Below are positions 11,570 to 23,640 of a stretch of 64,000 nt of DNA, piece after piece (the stretch's first letter is position 1; each line of letters begins with the position of its first letter). A model generated the notes under the pieces. That model saw only the letters and a list, made by a program, of their open reading frames with translations, made no database searches and was not told where the DNA came from. The translations under genes and the position numbers were made by a program. The stretch lies in assembly GCA_039707465.1 (NCBI GenBank), contig CM077643.1, forward strand, positions 67,024,605 through 67,088,604, read 5' to 3'. The DNA comes from Rhabdophis nuchalis (lineage: Eukaryota; Chordata; Lepidosauria; Squamata; Natricidae).

Positions 11570-14034
11570 GTGTACATGCATTTTATATTTCAATGTCATG
11601 ACCATGTTTCATTATATGCTGGCTTGTAGAAATATGGCCCTCAATCAGGAAGACTCTGAGTGGTTTTGAGTAAATCATTATTGTGGTTACATGAAGTGCA
11701 AAAACTTAAGGGAAAGTGTTTGGGAACAGAAAATACGGCCCCTCAAAATTTTCCTTTTTCTTTTTTTGCAAAGATTGAAATCATGCCAGCAAACATTTCC
11801 TATGGTTAAATTAACATTTTCTTGTATCTATGATATTCATCTTATGGTTTCTTTTCTGCTTCATGTGTAATCTGCAAGCTGGTAGCGTGTAGATTTTGCT
11901 GTTACACTGATAAAACTCATTTCCACATTTTGCTTGCCAGGATACAAAGATCTTTTACTAAAACATTATTTAAAAATTGGTTCTCGTGGTTGCCTCCATT
12001 ATATCTAGACAGTTGAGGCTCCTGAAGTTATTGTTAGTAGTTCTAGTTCAGAAATGGTCTTTTTCTTCTCTCATGATAAAAACTTGTTATCCAGGCAATC
12101 TAGGATGCTTCAGGGGGATGAGCCTAAGAACACTGCAGTCAAGGACTACAGTTAGCCCAGCTCTAATTGATCTGGCAAATCTGCCATGAAAACACTCTCT
12201 TAATGTCCTATTGCTGGGCACTGTGCCTCCATTGCCATTTTCAGTTGGCAGAGAGACTGGACACCTAGTTCCCTCCCCCACATCTTTTTCATTGTAATAT
12301 TCATTGCAGATCAATAAACCTATCATCCAGGAACTCTGCTATATGAAAGGATGTGTGTGCGACAGCTCAGAGGACTGTAAAATAGAGGAAGCACATAAGG
12401 CAGGCCTGTGCTCATGCACACACACACACACACACACACACTGAATGTGGAATGAATAGATGTGGAAGAGAAGAAACTCTTTGCTTGACCAAAATCATGG
12501 TGAAAGAAAAGAGAGATTCAGAAACTCAGAAGCTTAAGAGTTCTCTGGTTTGGCATTCCTGCTTTTGTTTTTCAGGTGATCTCTTCCAATGAGAAAATGT
12601 TATTCTGGGTGATTGGGGTGGTCAGGTTGTTTAACACAAGAGTGTTGACCTTCTGTTTCTTTGAAAGGACTGCCAGACTCCCAGTAGATCAATACTGTAG
12701 TCGTGTCCAAAGAAACAATACATTTAATAAATAAGGTCAAATGCATAAATAATACAGTAAAATTAAAGTTTGTACCCTGAACTACAGCAGGGAATCACCC
12801 ACATCACTATCCTCAAATTACTACATGTTAAATTTGTGAGGACAAACTTATTTTTGAGGCATAAGTAGAGATTGACTGGAGGGGAAAGGTAATACAATTT
12901 ATGTTGATATATTTGTCCCCCAACCTCTGAATGGGAGGAAAACACATTCTTTTAACTGTAAGGAAAAGCCCACAGTTTTACTCATTTATTTGATTTCTGC
13001 ATCACCTGACTCCAGACTGACTTTGGATAATCTTTTATCTTAATCAGTCTTACAAGGCGGCTGTGATTATTCAATACTGCTTTGAGCTATGTCAGAGAAA
13101 TAATAAAAGTAAGACTTCAAAGTAGATTTTGGAAGAGAAATCTAGTCCATCAGCCTTTGTACATAATTTAAATTCTCCCAAATACATAAGAAAAATAAGA
13201 ATGCATTTGCATGCCAAAATCTGCACTTTCAAAATGTTATAAGGTGGTTCATCGCTTAAAAACATGAAAATTAAAAAAATTAAAAGAACAGTCAGCATAT
13301 AAATGTGTGTTTTAGGGGAAAGTACATGGAAAAGTTAAATAAGTTTGGAAACTGTTAACTTTGTTCCTGTTATTGCCTATATTGTTGCATACATCTGAAT
13401 TTGTGCTGCTGAGATACTGTATTAAATATTCACATCGGCCTTAGATACCCTATTTCCTCATCTCATATAGCAGAATATTTGTACAGTTAGCATTTTCAGA
13501 TTTAGAACCCCTGTGGGAAATTTTAGCAATGCCTGATGATTCCATTTTTAAATATCAAAGGCACCAAAGGCAGAAACCCTGGCGGCTATTGGGGTCTTGC
13601 ACAGCTCATTAACACTGATAGAAGAGGCTCCCTTGTCAACAACTGCATTTTACATTTTAACTTAAAATTCTCCATCCAACTATTTCTGTTTGGAAAAAAA
13701 AATCCATAGTAAAGTACTTAAGCATCTATTTCTTAACTTTACAGTATTGAAGTTTGCTTAGTGTGCTATAAACAGAATTAAATAATTAAATAAGAAAAGC
13801 AACTTATTTATATATTTACAGTACTGGACTTGTTTGCTCTTTTGTAACTGATTGGGAAAATTATATTGCCTTTGATACTAGGAGTTAAAAACAAAATAGC
13901 CATTATGACTAACCACATTGACAGCTTAATTAACTATGAATGGTATTAATTCTCTTTTAAAGCTGTCCAAGCACTTTGTGTCGTTAAATAATTTGATAGT
14001 GAATCTTTAGGCTGATTATACACATGAAGAAGCA
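11570..14034. other. Mostly unrecognised AT-rich DNA with one (CA)n microsatellite
   Basis: The only clear feature is the dinucleotide run listed separately at 12416-12441. No coding signal or interspersed repeat was recognised. Confidence 0.4.
12416..12441. repeat. (CA)n microsatellite
   Basis: About 13 uninterrupted CA units. Confidence 0.95.
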
Positions 14035-14155
14035 CACATTTTTATTTATCTAATTTATTTGAATATTTATAGCCCCCCATCCATTGTCATGACTCTGGGG
14101 AGGTAAGAACAGTTAAAATATAATATAAAACAATTTAACAATAACACTATCATAG
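14035..14155 (-). mobile_element. Old LINE 3' end (L2/CR1-like), fragment
   Basis: The pattern TTATTTGAATATTTATAGCC followed by CTCTGGGGAGG and AAAATATAATATAAAACAAT is what degenerate L2-type 3' ends look like on the minus strand; compare 42480-42600 and 44145-44212. It is short and diverged. Confidence 0.4.
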
Positions 14156-14526
14156 TTGTCTGAATATTTTTGCTATTTAGCTTCATCTGAGAACAAGGAG
14201 AGAGCAAATAATTTTATATATCTGTGTCATATCCTCTTCCATCATAACTTTAAAACTTAATGCAACTATTTCTCAAGTGGAGATGAATTCCAAGTGTTCT
14301 TTTTTGGTCATGGGAGCTTTTCTGTAACTTTTTCAGTTATGAGTAAAAGCAATGTCACCTTTGGATCGAACTTTTTTGTAGTGTCTTTATGAACACGTAA
14401 TCTTTGTCAACAATACGGAAGTCATTTTTTTTGGTGTCATTTGAGGTCCCCCCCCCCTTCTTTAAAATTTTCTCCATCCAGGCTCCAGCCCTGGTATTTT
14501 GGGTGAACTCCTATTGAAGTAGGGCA

Positions 14527-14790
14527 GTCTGGTGGCTCAGTGGTTAAGAGGCTGAGCTTGTTGGCTGGAAACCCAAACACTATGTGGTACAGTGAGTTCA
14601 CATTCTCCTGCCAACCTAGCACTTTGAAAGCATGCTAATGCCAGTAGATAAACAGGGATCACTTCAGTGGTAAGGTAGCAGTGCTCCATGATGTCATGCT
14701 GGCCACATGACTGCAGAAATGTCTTCAGACTGCGCTAGCTCAAGGGCCTTGAAACAGAGATGAGTACCACCTCCTATAATCATCAATGAC
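14527..14790 (+). mobile_element. Sauria-type SINE, diverged copy
   Basis: The head GGTGGCTCAGTGGTTAAGAG, the middle CCAACCTAGCACTTTGAAAG and the end GAAACAGAGATGAGTACCAC follow the order of the copy at 3723. An internal deletion and several substitutions are visible, so this is an older copy. No clear target duplication. Confidence 0.7.
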
Positions 14791-14794
14791 TAGT

Positions 14795-17700
14795 GAAATA
14801 AAATTCTTAGGGACTTCTCTCCCTCCACCCCCACTTATATATTCATGTAATAAACAGTTTCAACTTTGCTTTCTGGATCTATCCAGGTGCTGCCATAGCA
14901 ACATTCCTGCCAAGTATTTTATGAACCATATTGTAGTTCTATTTGAAAGTATTGTTAAATTTCTTTCCTAGTGAAAAACATGCACTTTTTGTCACAGCAG
15001 CATAATGACTGGGCATTGTTATGGAATTATTTCCCCCATGAAACCAATAATGCTTTGTAGTTAGTTAAAATCAACTCACATCCCATCAATTTAGCCCTGA
15101 ATACACTATATGAAAATATTACAGAATATGGGAGGAGGCGTGTCATGAGAATAAAGACAGCAAGGCAAAGTTTTGTCAAGTAACAGGGAGATAAAACCCA
15201 TAGATGTCAGAATTGATTAATGGCAACATACCTTCCCTCAAATAAAGCCTTATATAGTGAGGGAGGCAGTCAAACATCCAGTTCACTTTATCAATTGCAC
15301 CAATAAAATGGAATGACCAGACATCAAATTGATTTGGAAACTTTTGTTTAACACAACCTTTTTATTCATGATTGATATATTTTTGAAATAGAAAAAATTA
15401 GGAACATCCAAATGCTTGGTGTCCAACAGGGAGAAAGAAAATAAAATCTTCATTTGAAGCAATACTAAACTCCATCTATCTTTTCTATGTGTGCATTTAA
15501 AATGAAAGCATATGAAAGTGCAATATGTTTTTTTGAAATCCATAGTGTAATTGGAAATGTATAATTAATTTATATTATATGTGTCTTCCTTTCTTGACTT
15601 CCCTTCTACTAAATGTTGTTGTTATATTTATTTCTTGGAGTAGAAGGAAAGTCAAAGGGTAGTGACACAAAACAGAAAGAAAGATACCTATAACAAAAAT
15701 TAATGTTACAATAAAGTTTATTGAAGTAACAATGGAATTAAAACTGTACACTATGCATGTTGAGATAACATCTCCCACAGGTTTTGGCTATCTGATAAAT
15801 AACTTCTGGGTAATGGCTGATAGCTAGGTAAAATTCCTATCCAAGTTACAGTCTATTGAAGAATTAAGGAACTAGGTCCCATGCATGCAAATTTTTCATA
15901 TAGTGATGAATCTGTACTGCCTGTCAACAACACTAAAGTCATTTTATATTTTTTTACAGGATTTAAAAAGATAAATTATATGCAAGCCATACGACATACA
16001 CATAGTGATAAAGAAATGTTTTTTCCTGTTTTTTAACATATTGGCAATCTTTCAAAATTAGTAGCTCTATAGCGATTAAGTATCCATCTTTGTCATCTTT
16101 CTCATGAAATTATTTAGCTTTCAAAGAAAAGCCAGGTTCTCTCAAACACTTGTTTTAGCACAAAAATGATGAAAAAAAAGAGAAAAGAAAGTAACTTTAC
16201 TTTTCTCAATCTTTAAACATTGACATCCCCCAGTATAATTGAAAGCTCTCTACTTTCTTCATGTTCTGTCCTAAAGATCTAACATCCCCAAAAATAGAAC
16301 ATTGAGCACAATGTAGCAGTTACTACATTGTAAGACTGTAGCAGTTAATATTTTGTGAACCTCAGCAAACCCCGAACATGCTTCTAGCATCATTCTCCCC
16401 TCTTTATTATTACAGGAAACTGTTTCTTCCTCCAAATCTTGCCATTGCTGTCCATCATATACCAATCACTCCTTTATTACTTATACTCTTTCTCAGAATT
16501 GTCCTGTGAGACTGTAAAGAAGTCATATACAATAAAGAGACATATTAAAATGAACGACTAACCCAAAATGGCTCCAATTGATGACCATTAGGTTATCAAT
16601 GGAATTAGACTCATCGTATCTGCCAGAATGAACAATATAACAATAATTTCAAAACTCCTGTGGAAATATTTCAGAAAATTTCTTGAACTCGCTCATGTGA
16701 AAGTGAGGCAACAAAGAGAGGGGAACTATGCCTCTGCCATAACAGTCTCAACTTCTGAGGATGAAGCTATTTTGTCCCTTAAAAATAATTAGTCAATCAT
16801 TTTTGCAGAGATTTTACTCAATAATATTCCCCAATTATTCCAATTGCACCATCAACAGTTACCTCTCTTGATGAAGACATTGCTTTTCTTCTTTAGGGGA
16901 AACATTTGACTTAATTTGGAAAAAAATCTACTCTTACTTCTGATATTGATGCAGATGCTGCTACAAAAATGTTATTCTCAATTGGTGGTGCAATGGCAAT
17001 ATTTGGACAGTGTTATTAAGTAAAATCACTGCAAAATGTTTGCTGAGATAGTTCTTATTAATACAGATATGGTTGATAGCGTATACAGATATTCTGGATA
17101 GAAACACAAAAGTCCCTCAGGATGAAATATAAATGATTCTGACCTTAAATACCAAGTTGCAAAAGGAGATACAGTTCATGGTTTGAAGATGACAATTGCA
17201 TGCTGTCATGAGCTAAGAAGTCCTCCAATATGCAAACATGTGCAAAGATACAGATGAGAATAAGACAGCACTCATAAAAATATAGGAAGATCTGTTCTTT
17301 AGGCATTTCTGGAATAATGATTGCAAGATTTTTTTTTCATTATCTTCAATATATTATAATCTTACTCTTTGTCACCTCGCATACCCCTTCCCTCAATAGC
17401 TTCATATTCAGCAAATCATACAACTAGCCTATAACTAAATACATCCTCCTTTTAAATTTTTTTACAGATAAACCATCTATCTACAGTCTAATCATTTTTC
17501 AACATTCATGCAATACTTATTTCCCTTTCGTTGTTTTCTTTTCTTTTATGCAAATACACATAATGTAATTCTTTGCACCAGAAACATGCTATTATATTTC
17601 TATGCAAACCAGGTGCCTTATATAGAGATTACCTTGCAAGCCAAAATAATACTGCCTATTTCTCACAAACTAAAAAGTAAATATAGTGAATTGATAACTC

Positions 17701-18410
17701 CTGATACATGACATACTCAGAATGCCAAGGTTTCTCTCCCTCCCTCCCATCATCTAGGTGGCTCATTAGCTAACTATCATCTCCCTCTAAATGTCTGATG
17801 ACAATTTATACTAAGCTTTTAGTACAAAGACTACACTGGAAGTCATTAGTATGCAAACAGCTTTGAGAATTTTATGAAAATACATTTTAGAGAAGGTTAA
17901 CATCTTGTAAATTTTACAGAAGGCCTAAAAATCTTTAGAATGAATGATTTCTTGGAGATTAATGCATATAAATATTGTAGGAGTTGTATTTGCTCATTAA
18001 TGATATGAAGCTATTGACTGCGCACAAATCACTCTTCCCAGCATAGTTTATTTGTCATATAAAATCATTATCTCCTTCATAAATTCATTAGAAATGTGAT
18101 TTAAAAAAACCCAAAACCATTAGTTACTGAGTTAATGTAAAATTAGCAAGCATATTAGTTCATCATTTTCAGGAGGCAAATATGTAGGTTTGTCAAAATC
18201 ACTTCTATTGATAAGTAGCCTTAGCTGCATTGTCCAATAGACAGACTAATTGCCCTTCAATGTCAATAGGAGTTAATCATAGTTCAAACTTTCATTTAGT
18301 AATATACAAAAAGCCTCCGAAATAAACCAGAATTAATAATACTCTGCCATCAAATAGAGAAGAAGAAATGCCAAACAAAAGACAAGTAAATAGGATATCT
18401 ATCTCTCTTT
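14795..18410. other. Unrecognised DNA; possible conserved non-coding block at the end
   Basis: No repeat family was recognised in about 3.6 kb, which is unusual for this window. The part at 17820-18330 has long non-repetitive AT-rich sequence with TTAAT, ATTAATG and TGCAAAC-like words. That texture is seen in conserved non-coding elements, but similarity to other species cannot be judged here. Confidence 0.35.
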
Positions 18411-18418
18411 CTCTAGAC

Positions 18419-19151
18419 CAGTGATGGAGAAAAGCTTAGGCTTGGAATGTCAAAAATTCAGAAAAAGCCAAACTTGTATCTGCTGATACGTCATTCCCCC
18501 ACCCCTCCTGACAAGACACACATATTTTGTACATAGGAGCTGTGGTGTTGCAGTGGTTAGAATGCAGTACTGCAGTCTACTTATGCTGCCTGCTGGCTGA
18601 CTGCAATTTGGGATTTCAAATCTCACCAAACTCAAGGTTGACTCAGCCTTCCATCTTCTGAGATCAGTAAAATGAGGAGCCAGATTGTTGGGGCCAATAT
18701 GCTGACTCTGTAAACCATTTAGAGAGGGCTGTAAAGTACTGTGAAGTAATATTTAAGACTAAATGCTATTGCTATGCTATATTCATTTATTTGAAATCCA
18801 ATCCAATCATGTGCACAATCCTCAGAATCTGCTGCACACCGCTTACTTGCAGGAAGTGTTTCCTTTCTGTTGTCAGACTCCTGCAAACTCCGAAACCCAC
18901 CATATACATGTATGTACATCCCATTTCATGTAGGTTTTGGAGGGTTTGAAGGCCGCACAAGAGAATGGTCCTGGAGGTCATGTGAGAACATATCCTATTC
19001 TTGCGTAGTCTCTATAGCCTCCAAAAATCATTCAGGGATGGAGCATGTTTTCCAGACTAGTTGTTGTTTGGTGTTAGTGAATGCTGCCAAGTCACCCAAA
19101 ATGTTGTGGTGTGTCAGTTTTGACACACATGTCATAGGTTTATTATCACTG
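18419..19151. mobile_element. hAT-type DNA transposon remnant with perfect 8-bp target duplication
   Basis: It begins CAGTGATGG and ends ATTATCACTG, giving short imperfect inverted repeats that start CAGTG. It is flanked by the perfect 8-bp direct repeat CTCTAGAC at 18411-18418 and 19152-19159. An 8-bp duplication and CAGTG ends are typical of hAT transposons. No transposase frame is left. A SINE is inserted inside (18536-18780). Confidence 0.75.
18536..18780 (+). mobile_element. tRNA-derived SINE (MIR/CORE-like squamate family)
   Basis: The A-box region is TTGCAGTGGTTAGAATGCAG and the B-box-like sequence is GATTTCAAATCTC. Then come CTCAAGGTTGACTCAGCCTT and a 3' part ending AATGCTATTGCTATGC. 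It is the same family as the minus-strand copy at 6378, and lies inside the hAT element at 18419-19151, so it is the younger of the two. Confidence 0.78.
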
Positions 19152-19159
19152 CTCTAGAC

Positions 19160-22100
19160 ATTGTATAGGGGGAGAGTCCTGTTAGTTTATGGAACCTCAA
19201 AATCAAAATACATTTACTAGTACCTTTTCAGACTAACAATTTCTATTAAAAGGCATAAGCTTTTATGAATTATAAATATGAATTTTGTCATTCATTTGTC
19301 ATGACTGCAATTAAACAAAGCCATTGTTGGTAGACCCTAAAATTATCCCTTCTCTGTGGCAGCACCTGCCTTCGCCTGAAATTCAAATGGAATTGCCCAT
19401 TATTGGACATCAAAAATAATGTTAACATGCTGCAACAGCACTTCCTTGATGCAACCCACATTGTCTTTCAACAGACACAGACACACACAAACTTATTACT
19501 TTTTTTAAAAAAAAATACAAAGTTAAAAATGAACAAATAAGAGAATTTTTTTTTGGAAAAAAGGGTCAGAGAATTAAAAATGAAGATAAAAAAAGAAGAA
19601 AAAATAGAAAAAAATGACTTTCTTTGGTACAGTTACAAATTGAATTAAAAGTGATCATCTTCCTGGTTATCTGTTTGGCTATAAGATATCTCTTTAGATT
19701 CTCTTAATGGGAATTTTTCTCCAAAATAGATTTCCTATGAAGAAATTAGATAGACTTCATTATTCACAGGCTCCAGGTTTTCTGGAGTAAGAAGAGTAAT
19801 GAAATAAGAATGTGCAAAGTGTTGTATCTTATGATTCATGATGAATGCATTTTTATGATGACTATGATCATGATTTATCACTTTATTGCTTGCATGTCCA
19901 CTGAGAGCTTATGCATCAGAGGCAATTTCCTTGTGTGTCCAATCACATTTGGCTAATAAAGAATTATATTCTAATGAACAACAAACTTCTCCAATTCAGG
20001 ATTATACTTCTCCATGATTATATATCTCAAAATTATATATCTCAAAAGATTCTTCCCTGTTCATATTTGACTTTCTGGCTTGTCTAGTTCTAACTTACCA
20101 TATCTGTCTCTGGCATGTCTTTAATAAAATGGGAATGTATATCATTTTATCTTTTTATGATAGCTTTTATCTAATACTTTATCCCTTGTGCTCTGTATTC
20201 ATATAAAAATATATGTGCATTTCTGTATGCACTGTACTTCTTTTGTTATATTTTCTATTTAGGACCAGTAGGGCCCAAAGAAGGAGAGAAGACTTTGAAT
20301 TTTAAATTTAAAGCAAGAAACAAAGGAATCACTTGTAACAGACGTGAGGTAATTAACAAGAAATAGCTAGCAAAAAGTGTCTGGCTATAATGCTAAACAT
20401 GTGCATCTCAGAATTCAGAAGGAGAGGCATTTATCTTTATGAACTTTGGAACTGATAAAAAGCAGACACACTAAAGCCCCAGTAACATGAAATGAAAGAT
20501 GAATGTGAGCAATACATTGGTGTAACCATCCAAGGTGGCTCTGACATAGATGAGACATATTCATCATAAGGATGGTTAAAGAAAGACAAGTATGTTTCAA
20601 CTGATTGACAGATGATGACAGAAAGATATAGAAATGAATGGACTGCATGCAGAGGTGAGGTCTACCTCCATTCTATCAAGAAAGAAGAGCTTTTTGTTTT
20701 GGATCTCCCAAATCCCCTGTGTTTCTTTGGCTAACAAGAAAGATTAGGTAGATTTGGCACAGATGTAAGCCATACTGTAATAAAGTAGCTACAATTCTCT
20801 TGATTGTATAAAAGAAACTTCTACTACGGCACTGTTCTTCTACATAAGATCACCAAGAAATTATGAGGCCCCCAAGCCCCTCTCTCCATCCCTTTCCTGA
20901 TAAATGCTCATAATCTTCATGATTAGGTCACGGGAGGTCTACTTTTCTGTTTCCTTAAACAAATTTGATTGTGCAGGATCTCAGCTCATTAAGGACAACT
21001 AGCATGTAATTAGCAGACTAGAAATATGGCCAAGCGTGAGCTCTACAAAGAATAATTCTGATTAAAATCAAAGGGAAAAGGCAGCAGCAAAACCAAACTC
21101 CCACCTGTTTTATCCCTCCTTAGACTCTACAACAGAAAAATATATATTTCTATACAAGCACTTCCCCCCTAACAAATAACCTCAAATAAAGACTGGTGTA
21201 TAATACCTACTACCCCTTTCCCCCCTTTTTGTATTTTAACAGAGATAATACTTGGTGCTTTGAATCTGAGTCGCTGTAATGAAAAGCATAAAGCATTAAG
21301 GCACTATTATGATCTGTGTGAAAGCAACAATAAGAGCATTATACTACACCAAAGCATTTCAAATTGACCTGTTAAGTCTTGTTTATTTTCTTTGGGACAT
21401 GAATGTTTTGTAGTAATTCTCACTCCTATATGAAAAAAAAAATACTAAATTCTTAGTATTATAACTGTAGGAAGAAAAAAAAAGACATAAGGGGTTCCAC
21501 TCATTTAGTAACAATTGTTTCATTTGATCACACAGCCAATCCAGGTTGTTAATTATTTTTTATTAAAATAACAAAATCAAATTAAAAATCAACCTTTTTC
21601 AGTATGGCAAAAAGGATAAACTGCAAAAGATTTTGTTATTAAAACTATCTACGTTTTGATTTCTTTGCATGATAATTGTATCAGGAATTAAACAGATTTG
21701 CAAAACACAGTGGTGTTTTTTAAGGTTAAAACTTGGCAAATTTGTTGGATTGTGTGAATGCAGCCACCAAGCCTTAATTGACTTTATTAAGCCTAGAAAT
21801 CCAACAATTATTCTCTCATCCCTCAAATTATAATAATAGTTTTAGGAATAGTGACCAGGTTATGTGAAGGACCATTTTTTCCAGATGCACCCAGCAAATT
21901 CCCCAGAGTAGGAAGCAAGGTATGTTACAGGTTCTTTCCATCAAGAAGGTCTACTTAATGTGACCAAGAAGTGCCTTTTCCATGATGGTACATCATTCCA
22001 ATGGAGATAAAACTGGCCCCAATTCTGACCCTGAAGATATGGTTTAGATACATAGGAAAGGTTATAACCAAATATGATGTTTAGTCTAAGGTCTCTTAGA

Positions 22101-22260
22101 GAGTTGAAAGTCAGTCATACATCCACACATTGTTTCTGGAAAGTAACTAATCATGCTTAATAAATTATTCAATTCACAATTCAACTATGCACAAATAGTG
22201 TCTGATTACTCAGGAAACCAAACAATGAAGTAGGAGATGAAATGGTGGCTAAAACAAAGA
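19160..22260. other. Unrecognised AT-rich DNA
   Basis: A-rich runs occur around 19500-19620 and 21430-21480. No repeat family, tRNA or coding signal was recognised over about 3.1 kb. Confidence 0.4.
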
Positions 22261-22263
22261 TAT

Positions 22264-22504
22264 GCCGTATTTATTCGAGTATAACGCGCACACGTGTATA
22301 ACGCGCACCCCCTAATTTTCGATTTAAAATCGGTATAAAATTTTGTTTCACTTTTTCTCGGCTCAGACAGAGAAAAACGTTGTTGAACACATGCGGCCAT
22401 GATAAAAATCGTTTATAACGCGCACCCTCGTTTATAACGCGCACCCAAACTTTGAGTTCTTTTTTTGGTAGAAAATTTTGCGCGTTATACTCGAATAAAT
22501 ACGG
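22264..22504. mobile_element. Inverted-repeat element with CpG-bearing TATAACGCGCACC motifs
   Basis: The left end, CCGTATTTATTCGAGTATAA then CGCGCA, is repeated as an exact reverse complement at the right end (22479-22504), giving 26-bp terminal inverted repeats. TATAACGCGCACC recurs three more times inside (near 22296, 22413 and 22434). The flanks TG and TA make a TA target possible. CpG content is far above that of the surroundings. No frame is present; the family was not identified. Confidence 0.7.
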
Positions 22505-22861
22505 TAAATCTGGGCATACTATTAGCTGTGAATCCAGATTCATAGCATTACAGTGCAATATCCTGATCTATAAAAACAATGATTTGGTTTTTACAGTACA
22601 TACATGTTCATTAGCTATTGCATAATGCCTAAGTCAAAAGCTTAAATAAATGTCAAATGTTGACATAATTTCAAGAAAAATAATAATAATGTGAATTCTT
22701 CATATATCCAGGATCAGGGCTGGAAAAAAAGCATGTGAGAACTTATACTTTAAATCTAAGATTTTCTCGCCTTTTCTTTGATTAGCCCTCTGCATTATTG
22801 TGTATCAGAGAGGACATAACTTATTTGTGAGGAATGAAAGCCAAAATAAACATAGTGGATG
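22505..22861. other. Nothing recognised
   Basis: AT-rich DNA up to the AAT tract of the following L2 copy. Confidence 0.4.
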
Positions 22862-22896
<35 letters not shown>

Positions 22897-22897
22897 T
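22862..22897. repeat. (AAT)n microsatellite at L2 3' end
   Basis: About 12 AAT units directly adjoin the 3' terminus of the L2 copy (minus strand) that starts at about 22898. Confidence 0.95.
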
Positions 22898-23239
22898 TTA
22901 TTTATAACCCGCTCTCTCTCCCCGAAGGGACTCGAGGCGGGGCACAGGGAATTAAAAACAGTTAGAAAAAATACAAAATTTAAAACAATAAACATACATA
23001 AATACTAACTAAAAGGCATATTAAACAGAAAACCCTGCGCTAAAATTCCCAAATATTTACTAAAAATCCCTAAACAATCAGAAGAGACTATCCTAGGCCG
23101 GCCAAGCGAAAAAGATGTGTTTTTAATTTCAGACGGAAGGAGCGGAGGTCCGTGGTAGTTCTAATATCGGGGGGAAGGTCGTTCCAGAGGGCTGGGCCTG
23201 CCACAGAGAAGGCCCTTCCCCTGGGCGTCGCCCGCTGAC
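22898..23239 (-). mobile_element. L2-like LINE copy 2, 3' part (downstream of the LTR element insertion)
   Basis: It carries the L2 3' UTR and the codons for the protein's C-terminus on the minus strand, matching 6615-6940 and 56290-56620. The match stops at 23239 within GCGTCGCCCGCTGAC and resumes at 28936 with CTGACAAAGTCTAG. The LTR element therefore interrupts one L2 copy, and CTGAC is its target duplication. Confidence 0.88.
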
Positions 23240-23608
23240 TGTCAGTCTCGCTAGTTCCTGCTTCGCTGCCATGGAAACGGGGAGGGTGGGGGGCGTTGGG
23301 ATGAGTGTGTTCTGCTGGTGGACAATGTTGATGGTTCGTGTTATCTCTTGGTTAACGGACCTGCATTCCAGGATGGTGAAGACCTGCCCACCTGATGTTG
23401 GAGATGGAAGCATATTGGACAGTGCAAAGGGGGGGGGTTGGGGATTGGGATGGGCTTAAGCTTAATACTTTCTGTTCGCGCCTAAACTATTCATTCTCAG
23501 CTTTACTTGGTCTGTACACTTTTGTTACTTAGTAAAAGGAGCCTTATTCATTTCAAAATAATGTCTAAGCGTGGTCTTTCCTAAGTCAACGAAGAAGCAG
23601 GCCTGACA
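23240..23608 (+). repeat. 5' LTR of the chromovirus
   Basis: It starts TGTCAGTC and ends GGCCTGACA, 369 bp. It matches the 3' LTR apart from three substitutions: near position 35 (C/T), in the G run near 23438 (G/T), and near 23530 (T/G). U3 contains the G-rich block GGAGGGTGGGGGG and a longer G run near 23429-23437. R probably begins at 23493. Confidence 0.95.
23463..23493 (+). promoter_or_regulatory. Predicted promoter and transcription start in the 5' LTR
   Basis: TAATACTT at 23463-23470 is a weak TATA-like element about 30 bp upstream of 23493. The start at 23493 is chosen because ATTCTCAGCTT there is the exact complement of the primer site at 23611-23621. In self-priming elements the transcript's first bases form the primer. 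AGTAAA at 23531-23536 could be a variant polyadenylation signal. Inference; no transcript data. Confidence 0.5.
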
Positions 23609-23610
23609 TT

Positions 23611-23621
23611 AAGCTGAGAAT
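23611..23621 (+). other. Self-primer binding site of the chromovirus
   Basis: AAGCTGAGAAT begins two bases after the LTR end and is the perfect 11-base complement of 23493-23503 inside the same LTR. No TGG-starting tRNA-complementary sequence is found at this place. Tf1 of fission yeast is the established example of priming by the 5' end of the element's own RNA, cut after an 11-base duplex. Confidence 0.75.
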
Positions 23622-23640
23622 CACAAAAAACCCTGACCTG

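Noticed and set aside
16540..17340. Possible processed pseudogene
   Set aside because: Some stretches read smoothly but no frame stays open and no family was recognised.
22862..22897. CRISPR-like or satellite array
   Set aside because: Pure trinucleotide repeat at a LINE end; no spacer structure anywhere in the window.
23271..23459. Open frames inside the 5' LTR
   Set aside because: The same frames recur in the 3' LTR and are by-products of the G-rich U3; no protein motif.
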